Shown one piece after another: positions 6,089-10,510 of a stretch of 10,510 bases of DNA. Position numbers and translations under genes: made by a program. The notes beneath the pieces were generated by a model. The model was not told the DNA's origin and did not search any database. It saw only the letters and a program-made list of their open reading frames with translations. Position 1 is the first letter of the stretch, and each line of letters opens with the position of its first letter. Origin of the DNA: an uncultured Eubacteriales bacterium (GTDB lineage Bacteria; Bacillota; Clostridia; Lachnospirales; Lachnospiraceae); contig OMSP01000257.1 of the NCBI GenBank assembly GCA_900313775.1, forward strand, positions 1-10,510, in the 5' to 3' direction.

Positions 6089-6910
6089 CTACCTGTGCAT
6101 CAGTCGCACAAGATCGTTCGTGATCAGCACACGCGATACTCCCTGCGCTGTCATCTTTGCCGCAATCTCTTTTGCCTGATCTCTCATCGCGTCATTATCC
6201 GCTTTGTTCAGGACAACACAATATGCCATTGCATCAGTCACTGCTTTTCTGCCTGCCCGATCCGACAAAGCCAGACTGACCAGATCGTCTTCCCCGATGA
6301 TATCAGCCGGCTCTTTTCCCAGGATATCCGACACAAGCTCAGGGCGGAAAGCGATATCTGCTATCCGCTGCCCAAGCGCGTCCAGCCCGTAGACACTCAA
6401 AACATGTGTCGTCTCCTCCGGAATGACCGGCTCATGATCCGCCGGTGCTTTACATGGGAGACATCTCGCTCCGTCCGCCTCAATGATGACCGGCACGCCT
6501 CCTTCCCGACAGACGCGTCTGACAAAATCAAGCGAGAGTGCTCTGCTCTTGTTTTTGACCATACGCGATTCGCGACCGGCAGCTCCCGGGTCAAGACGCC
6601 GTCCGAGCCACACCTGCCCCTCGCGCTCCATCAGCGCATAAAAAGCATCCATATCTTCCGCATCCAACAGGAACTCATCGTGGGGCATCTGCATATGGGT
6701 CGTAGTAGCCACTGCAGCGCGGATCCCTTTGTCGTAACACTCCGTCGCGATCGCCTTGACACAGGTCGTCTTGCCTCCGCCGCCAACTATACTGATGACC
6801 GGCGGCCGTTGACTGACCAACGGGATAAGCTCGCTCGGAGGGCAGTTGAGTACGGCTTCTAAGAGCCATTTTTCCTCTCGCATCTGACTGTGACTGATTG
6901 AAATAATCAT
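6089..6910 (-). CDS. yqeC: YqeC-like selenium-dependent molybdenum hydroxylase accessory protein
   Basis: This 273-residue protein resembles YqeC, a P-loop protein found with selenium-dependent molybdenum hydroxylases such as purine hydroxylase and xanthine dehydrogenase. It shows a Walker A-like GGGGKTTC (43-50), ATTTHMQMP (68-76), IIEADGARCLPCKAP (142-156) and an NKxD-type LNKAD (234-238) suggesting guanine-nucleotide binding. Its exact role in maturing the enzyme is not established. The chosen ATG at 6910 has no Shine-Dalgarno site. A TATAAT lies only six bases upstream, so transcription may begin at the A of the start codon. A second in-frame ATG at 6883 also lacks a ribosome site, and TTG at residue 31 has none either. 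It is the first gene of a four-gene operon and is divergent from folC. No hydroxylase gene is in the window. Confidence 0.88.
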   Translation of the reverse strand: MIISISHSQMREEKWLLEAVLNCPPSELIPLVSQRPPVISIVGGGGKTTCVKAIATECYDKGIRAAVATTTHMQMPHDEFLLDAEDMDAFYALMEREGQVWLGRRLDPGAAGRESRMVKNKSRALSLDFVRRVCREGGVPVIIEADGARCLPCKAPADHEPVIPEETTHVLSVYGLDALGQRIADIAFRPELVSDILGKEPADIIGEDDLVSLALSDRAGRKAVTDAMAYCVVLNKADNDAMRDQAKEIAAKMTAQGVSRVLITNDLVRLMHR

Positions 6911-6916
6911 GGTAGT

Positions 6917-6945
6917 ATTATACAGGGTTTATCCTGTATTGAAAA
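6917..6945 (-). promoter_or_regulatory. Promoter of the yqeC operon
   Basis: On the minus strand TATAAT (6922-6917) is a perfect -10 box; TTTTCA (6945-6940), 17 bases upstream, is a weak -35 with four of six matches. The expected start site, about seven bases downstream, coincides with the yqeC ATG at 6910. A weak -35 fits a promoter that needs an activator or is tightly repressed. Confidence 0.65.
6920..6939. repeat. 20-bp inverted repeat shared by divergent yqeC and folC promoters
   Basis: ATACAGG (6920-6926), six bases, then CCTGTAT (6933-6939) form a perfect seven-base-arm inverted repeat. It covers the -10 edge and spacer of the yqeC promoter and ends on the first base of the folC -35 box. 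Its position makes it a likely operator affecting both directions. It differs from the E. coli ModE box. The yqeC-linked ModE-like protein is the nearest candidate binder. Confidence 0.6.
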
Positions 6946-6967
6946 GGAAAAACAAAATTGCTATAGT
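6939..6967 (+). promoter_or_regulatory. Promoter of folC
   Basis: TTGAAA (6939-6944) and TATAGT (6962-6967), separated by 17 bases, each match the consensus at five of six positions. The start would fall near 6974, giving a leader of about 30 bases before the folC ATG. A second possibility, TTGCTA (6958) with TAACTG, is weaker. Confidence 0.7.
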
Positions 6968-7004
6968 GATACAAATGTGATAACTGAAGCGATCCGGAAC
7001 AGGT

Positions 7005-8312
7005 ATGACAAAGGAAGAAGCTCTCAATTTCATAGGACAGTGCGGCAGGCAGCAACACTCCGGCAGACGCCCATCGGACAATCCGCGGCGGACCCGGCTC
7101 CTTTTGGATAAGCTGGGCTCGCCGGACCGCGGTATGCGCATGATCCATGTCTGCGGCAGCAACGGGAAAGGCTCCGTCTGCGCCATGCTTGAAGCTGTGC
7201 TGCGCGCCGCGGGCTATAGCGTCGGGATGTTTATTTCTCCGCATATTCAGGATGTCTGCGAGCGTATCAGAATAAACGGACAGATGATCAGTGATCACGA
7301 TTTCGGCATCGCCTGTGAAAAGATACGTCCGATAGTGGAACAGATGAATGAACCGGTCGGATATTTCTGTCTGCTGACAGCACTTGCCATAGATGTGTTT
7401 GCCGAAAAGCGCTGCGATATCGCGATCCTCGAGACCGGAATCGGAGGCCGGTACGATGCGACGAACGCGATCAGCGCTCCCGATCTCGCTGTCGTCACGG
7501 CCGTCAGCCTGGAACACACAGAGATCCTGGGCGACACGCTGTCCGAAATCGCGTATGACAAAGCCGGCATCATCAAGAGAGGCTGCGCCTGTGTGTCATA
7601 CGACAACGGTGAACCGGTCAACGGTATCATTCGCTCAGTCTGCCGGTCGGAGGGTGCAGACTTCACGATCACAGACATGAGCCGCGCGGTAATACGTGAC
7701 AGTAATCTGTCAGATCCTCTCTCATCTCTCAAGCGGCAGACATTGGATTGGGACGGCCGGTCATATGCTCTCACACTGCCGGGCGATCATCAGGTCAATA
7801 ACGCCTCTGTTGTGCTGACAGCAGTCGAAGTCCTCCGTGGTCGGGGATACACTCTGCCGGAAGCCGCTGTAAGAGAGGGATTCTCACATGTCCGCTGGCC
7901 CGCCCGCCTGGAACTGATCTGTGAAGATCCGGTCATTCTTCTCGACGGCGGTCACAATCCGCAGTGCGCAGATGCGCTCTCCCGTTCTCTTCGCCGGTAT
8001 TTCGGATCCGGCAGATTTTATTTTATCCTTGGTATGATGCGAGATAAGCGGGTCCAAGAGACGCTGCGGATCCTGCTGCCGCTCGCGGAAACTGTCTACT
8101 GCGTCTGTCCCGATGATGCACGTGGTCTTCCCGCAGAAGACATGGCTTCCCTGATCCGTGGACTAGGAGGAAAGGCTGTCGTCTGCCATTCTGTAAAAGA
8201 AGCTCTGACAGACGGCCGGCAAGCCGCATCACGCGCGGATCTGCCGTTGATCATCTTCGGTTCTTTGTATCTTGCCGGGGAGATCCGTGATCTGTATAAA
8301 CTGCCCGTTTAA
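7005..8312 (+). CDS. folC: Bifunctional folylpolyglutamate synthase / dihydrofolate synthase
   Basis: FolC adds glutamates to folates with ATP, which retains them in the cell and makes them good enzyme substrates; many bacterial forms also make dihydrofolate from dihydropteroate. The 435 residues show the Mur-ligase-like ATP loop CGSNGKGSVCAML (50-62), FISPHIQDVCERIRING (76-92), the omega-loop signature LETGIGGRYDATN (142-154), LEHTEILGDT (169-178) followed by KAGIIK (186-191), GDHQVNNA (260-267), the domain-linking WPARLE (298-303), and DGGHNPQ (314-320) of the C-terminal domain. Length and motif order are normal. The ATG has a modest AGG site three bases upstream, so initiation may be weak. 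The gene is divergent from yqeC and 75 bases upstream of rex. Folate supply links it to the purine operon. Whether it has both activities cannot be told from sequence. Confidence 0.96.
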   Translation: MTKEEALNFIGQCGRQQHSGRRPSDNPRRTRLLLDKLGSPDRGMRMIHVCGSNGKGSVCAMLEAVLRAAGYSVGMFISPHIQDVCERIRINGQMISDHDFGIACEKIRPIVEQMNEPVGYFCLLTALAIDVFAEKRCDIAILETGIGGRYDATNAISAPDLAVVTAVSLEHTEILGDTLSEIAYDKAGIIKRGCACVSYDNGEPVNGIIRSVCRSEGADFTITDMSRAVIRDSNLSDPLSSLKRQTLDWDGRSYALTLPGDHQVNNASVVLTAVEVLRGRGYTLPEAAVREGFSHVRWPARLELICEDPVILLDGGHNPQCADALSRSLRRYFGSGRFYFILGMMRDKRVQETLRILLPLAETVYCVCPDDARGLPAEDMASLIRGLGGKAVVCHSVKEALTDGRQAASRADLPLIIFGSLYLAGEIRDLYKLPV

Positions 8313-8314
8313 TC

Positions 8315-8344
8315 TTGCAAAACTTTACAAATTAGGGTTATAAT
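8315..8344 (+). promoter_or_regulatory. Promoter of rex
   Basis: TTGCAA (8315-8320) and TATAAT (8339-8344) are spaced by 18 bases, just after the folC stop at 8310-8312. A second TATAATAA copy begins at 8353, fourteen bases on, and could act as an alternative -10 with a poor -35. No terminator hairpin is seen after folC, so folC readthrough may also contribute. No clear Rex operator (TTGTTAAN4TTAACAA type) was found here. Confidence 0.6.
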
Positions 8345-8387
8345 AAACCAACTATAATAACAGGTATACGACAGAGAGGATCCCCCT

Positions 8388-9020
8388 ATGGCCAATCAGA
8401 AGATTTCGACAGCTGTGATCAGACGTCTGCCCCGCTATTATCGTTACCTGCACACTCTTATCGACGAGGGTGTGGAGCGGATATCCTCGGCAGAGCTCTC
8501 CCGCCGTATGCATGTCACCGCCTCCCAGATCCGTCAGGATCTCAATCATTTCGGAGGTTTCGGCCAGCAGGGCTATGGCTATAATGTCCGATATCTGCGC
8601 CAGGAGATCGGCAAAGTCCTCGGCGTCGATCATGAGCACAGCATGGCTGTCATCGGTGTCGGCAATCTTGGCAAGGCTCTCGTTCGTTCTCAGGATTTCC
8701 GCAAGAAAGGGTTCTTTGTCACCGCTCTGTTCGACTCCGATCCGGCTGTGATCGGAAGGAAATTCTGCGGCTGCACCGTTCAGGACACTTCAAATCTCAT
8801 CAACTATCTCAAGGAGTATCCGGTAGATATCGGTGTGCTGACAGTGCCGCGAAAAAACGCGGAAAAACTCGCAGCTCAACTGGTGGAGGCAGGTGTGAAG
8901 ACCATATGGAACTTCGCGCACTGTGAGCTGGAGCTTCCCGCGGATGTGGTCGTGGAAAATGTGTATCTGGTTGACAGTCTGATGCGTTTATCCTATAAGG
9001 ATTCTCATCGCACCAAATAA
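8388..9020 (+). CDS. rex: Redox-sensing transcriptional repressor Rex
   Basis: Rex is a homodimeric repressor that senses the NADH/NAD+ ratio; NADH binding releases it from DNA, turning on fermentation and NADH-reoxidation genes. The 210 residues have both expected parts: an N-terminal winged helix with SSAELSRRMHVTASQIRQDL (33-52) and the diagnostic FGGFGQQGYGYNV (55-67), and a Rossmann NAD(H)-binding domain with VIGVGNLGKAL (88-98) and an acidic residue after the second strand (LFDSDPA, 114-120). The end (NFAHCELELPADVVVENVYL, 175-194) also matches the family. Length is normal. The ATG follows AGAGAGG with a nine-base gap. It lies downstream of folC with its own promoter, and ends three bases from convergent xpt. 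Its targets are not visible here. Confidence 0.97.
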   Translation: MANQKISTAVIRRLPRYYRYLHTLIDEGVERISSAELSRRMHVTASQIRQDLNHFGGFGQQGYGYNVRYLRQEIGKVLGVDHEHSMAVIGVGNLGKALVRSQDFRKKGFFVTALFDSDPAVIGRKFCGCTVQDTSNLINYLKEYPVDIGVLTVPRKNAEKLAAQLVEAGVKTIWNFAHCELELPADVVVENVYLVDSLMRLSYKDSHRTK

Positions 9021-9023
9021 GAT

Positions 9024-9596
9024 TTATTCTCTGAAAGTAATATGATCCGGTGTGGCTTCTTCGATGACGGCCAGAGCGTGATAGTTGTACCCAAGATCGC
9101 GCAGTCTGTCGCCGCCGCCCTGGAAGCCTTTTTCTACGGCAATACCCACTCCTTCCAGTATGCCGCCGGCCTGTTCGACGATATCGCAGAGACCGCGCAC
9201 CGCTTCCCCGTTCGCCATAAAATCATCGATGATCAGCACATGCTGTCCCTCTGTTAACCATTCTTTGGAGACGATCTGTGTGACATGCTTCTTATATGTG
9301 TAAGAATAGATCTCACTCTGATAAAGACCTCCCTCGATATTATCACTCTTGGCTTTCTTGGCATAGATCATCGGAATCCCCCATTTGGTCGCACAGATAG
9401 AAGTGAGCGCGATGCCGCTCGCCTCTGCCGTCAGTAAGATGTCCACATTATCTATGTCAAAGATCTCCGCGAACGCATCAGCTACGCGGCTTAGGAATTG
9501 ACAGTCGACCTTATGGTTCAGAAAACCGTCCAGTTTGATGATGTTTCCGGGTAGTACTTTACCTTCATTGACTATTCGATCTTTTAATTCCTGCAT
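9024..9596 (-). CDS. xpt: Xanthine phosphoribosyltransferase
   Basis: Xpt converts xanthine and PRPP to XMP, a purine salvage step in the cytosol. The 190 residues align by eye along the whole length of the Bacillus-type enzyme: KLDGFLNHKVD (21-31), LTAEASGIAL (55-64), YAKKAKS (78-84), the PRPP loop VLIIDDFMANGEA (120-132), and IAVEKGFQGGGDRL (152-165). TGAGGAG stands seven bases upstream of the chosen ATG. In B. subtilis xpt is paired with pbuX behind a purine riboswitch; here no transporter follows and the leader of about 55 bases is too short and unlike that aptamer. The gene is convergent with rex and divergent from the phosphate-transporter-like gene. It fits the purine theme of the window and the possible molybdenum purine hydroxylase implied by yqeC. 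Confidence 0.96.
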   Translation of the reverse strand: MQELKDRIVNEGKVLPGNIIKLDGFLNHKVDCQFLSRVADAFAEIFDIDNVDILLTAEASGIALTSICATKWGIPMIYAKKAKSDNIEGGLYQSEIYSYTYKKHVTQIVSKEWLTEGQHVLIIDDFMANGEAVRGLCDIVEQAGGILEGVGIAVEKGFQGGGDRLRDLGYNYHALAVIEEATPDHITFRE

Positions 9597-9625
9597 TAGA
9601 TTCTCCTCAAGATATTGTTGTAATG

Positions 9626-9641
9626 TGACCGGGAACGGTCA
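9626..9641. repeat. Inverted repeat in the xpt leader
   Basis: TGACCG-GGAA-CGGTCA is a perfect six-base-arm inverted repeat with a four-base loop, between the likely xpt start site (about 9652) and its ribosome site. There is no T-tract after it on either strand, so it is not an intrinsic terminator. It may be an operator or an mRNA-stabilising hairpin. Confidence 0.4.
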
Positions 9642-9658
9642 AGATTTAGTACTATTCC

Positions 9659-9687
9659 AAATTACGCCCATACAGATCAAATGTCAA
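9659..9687 (-). promoter_or_regulatory. Probable promoter of xpt
   Basis: On the minus strand a perfect TTGACA (9687-9682) is followed after 17 bases by a poor -10, TAATTT (9664-9659, three of six matches). This predicts a start near 9652 and a leader of about 55 bases. Confidence 0.5.
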
Positions 9688-9718
9688 GGTAAACTCTTTA
9701 ACACCGGCCAATTTCCCC

Positions 9719-9747
9719 TTGCGCGGACATATGGCTTGTTTTATGAT
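9719..9747 (+). promoter_or_regulatory. Possible promoter of the Na/Pi transporter gene
   Basis: TATGAT (9742-9747, five of six matches) lies 17 bases after TTGCGC (9719-9724, three of six). The -35 is weak. The predicted start is near 9754, about 40 bases before the GTG start. Confidence 0.35.
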
Positions 9748-9794
9748 ATAAAAGGAAAAAATTGGATCTCAATTCAAAGGACAGGTGTACTTCT

Positions 9795-10510
9795 GTGGAT
9801 ATGTTCTATCGCATCGTATCGCTCCTCGGCGGGCTCTCCCTGTTCCTCTACGGCATGCGTACCATGGGGGACGGCTTAAAGAACTGTTCCGGTAACGCCA
9901 TGCGCCTGGCACTCAAGAAAGTCACAGACCGGCCGATCAAAGGATTCATCCTTGGCATGTTGATCACCTGTGTGATCCAGTCATCCACAGCCTGTATCGT
10001 CCTGACTGTCGGTCTGGTCGGCGCGGGTTTCCTGACATTTAGACAGTCGATCGGTGTTGTCCTCGGCGCAGAAGTCGGTACGACTATCACCGCGCAGATC
10101 ATTCGTCTGATGGATGTCAGCGCCGGCACCGGCAGCATCCTTTACTTCTTTAAATCAGATAATCTCGCCCCCATGGCTTTGATCGTGGGTATCATCCTGA
10201 TCATGTTCGTCCACGGTGCTTCCTCAAGCGCTGTCGGTACGATCTTTATCGGATTCGGTGTGCTCTTTGTCGGTCTGATGAATATGAGCGCAGCTGTCGC
10301 ATCATTCGGCGACTCACTTTCCACTTTGCTGACAGCCTTTGAGCATAATTATTTCCTCCAGTTCTTATCCGGCGTCCTGGTCACCGGCATCATCCAGTCT
10401 TCGTCGGCTGTCATCGGTATCCTCCAGACGCTGGCCAGCACGGTCGGTGTGCATTTCTACGGTGTGTTCGCGGTCATCGTCGGCGTCAATATCGGTGACT
10501 GTCTGACGAC
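9795..10510 (+). CDS. Na/Pi cotransporter family membrane protein, N-terminal part
   Basis: The first 238 codons of an integral membrane protein of the sodium-dependent phosphate cotransporter (NptA/YjbB-like) family; the gene runs off the right edge. The diagnostic QSS motifs occur twice, QSST (62-65) and QSSS (201-204), each followed by a hydrophobic segment and a GAN-like turn: GAEVGTT and GVNIGDC. The protein opens LLGGLSLFLYGMRTMGDGLK (10-29), typical of these proteins. GTG at 9795 is preferred over ATG at 9801: the purine-rich AAAGGACAGG lies about nine bases before the GTG but fifteen before the ATG, and MDMF agrees with the Met-Asp-Ile-Phe-like openings I recall for homologues. If the family C-terminal PhoU-like domain is present, it lies beyond the window. 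Ion and substrate are inferred from family. Confidence 0.9.
   Translation, partial: MDMFYRIVSLLGGLSLFLYGMRTMGDGLKNCSGNAMRLALKKVTDRPIKGFILGMLITCVIQSSTACIVLTVGLVGAGFLTFRQSIGVVLGAEVGTTITAQIIRLMDVSAGTGSILYFFKSDNLAPMALIVGIILIMFVHGASSSAVGTIFIGFGVLFVGLMNMSAAVASFGDSLSTLLTAFEHNYFLQFLSGVLVTGIIQSSSAVIGILQTLASTVGVHFYGVFAVIVGVNIGDCLT

Noticed and set aside
6095..6862. Plus-strand open frame of 255 codons opposite yqeC
   Set aside because: Antisense shadow of a frame with clear P-loop, EADGA and NKAD motifs.
6918..7517. Minus-strand open frame of 199 codons overlapping the folC start and the divergent promoters
   Set aside because: It runs through the divergent control region and opposite the FolC ATP loop and has no recognisable domain.
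8313..8387. Rex operator upstream of rex (autoregulation)
   Set aside because: The region is AT-rich with repeated TATAATAA, but no TTGTTAA-N4-TTAACAA-like inverted repeat was found.
9597..9794. Guanine/xanthine riboswitch or PurBox upstream of xpt
   Set aside because: The leader is about 55 bases and lacks the conserved three-way-junction sequences; the GGGAACGG element does not match the CCGAAC PurBox core.

Overview
The window reads as a chromosomal, housekeeping stretch from a moderately GC-rich anaerobic Firmicute, most likely a Clostridia / Lachnospiraceae-type bacterium. This rests on the Rex repressor, the Bacillus-type xanthine phosphoribosyltransferase, the ZTP riboswitch, the YqeC molybdo-enzyme accessory protein, the clostridial purE-F-M-N gene order and strong AGGAGG-like ribosome sites. 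No mobile element, CRISPR array, tRNA or rRNA was seen. Genes are tightly packed and no intergenic stretch exceeds about 215 bases.

Positions 1-3830 (minus strand) hold a de novo purine operon: purE, purF-like, purM, purN, then the first 24 codons of what looks like a stand-alone PurO-type IMP cyclohydrolase that leaves the window. It has a near-perfect sigma-70-type promoter (TTGACA, 17 bp, TATAAT) with a 15-bp palindrome from spacer into -35. Its leader of about 145 nt holds a clear ZTP (pfl) riboswitch followed by an intrinsic terminator. The switch should let transcription through when ZMP/ZTP builds up, that is, when 10-formyl-tetrahydrofolate is short. The purF product lacks the catalytic N-terminal cysteine and the other glutaminase residues, but keeps the PRPP site and four likely Fe-S cysteines.

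Positions 3863-6910 (minus strand) hold a second, compact operon: yqeC (selenium/molybdenum hydroxylase accessory GTPase-like protein), a TOBE-less ModE-type DNA-binding protein, a nitrilase-superfamily amidohydrolase and a membrane-anchored zinc N-acetylmuramoyl-L-alanine amidase. No convincing terminator separates this operon from the purine promoter.

Positions 6911-7004 are a divergent control region. Back-to-back promoters for yqeC and folC flank and overlap a 20-bp inverted repeat, and the yqeC transcript may be leaderless. On the plus strand, folC (folylpolyglutamate synthase) is followed by rex (NADH/NAD+-sensing repressor) with its own promoter. Convergent xpt (xanthine salvage) ends three bases from rex. 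The last gene, divergent from xpt, is the 5' part of a Na/Pi-cotransporter-family membrane protein, probably starting at a GTG.

The recurring theme is purine and one-carbon metabolism: PurN uses 10-formyl-THF, FolC makes polyglutamated folates, the ZTP switch senses folate shortage, Xpt salvages xanthine, and YqeC/ModE-like point to a molybdenum hydroxylase such as a purine hydroxylase elsewhere. That functional link is an inference from context.
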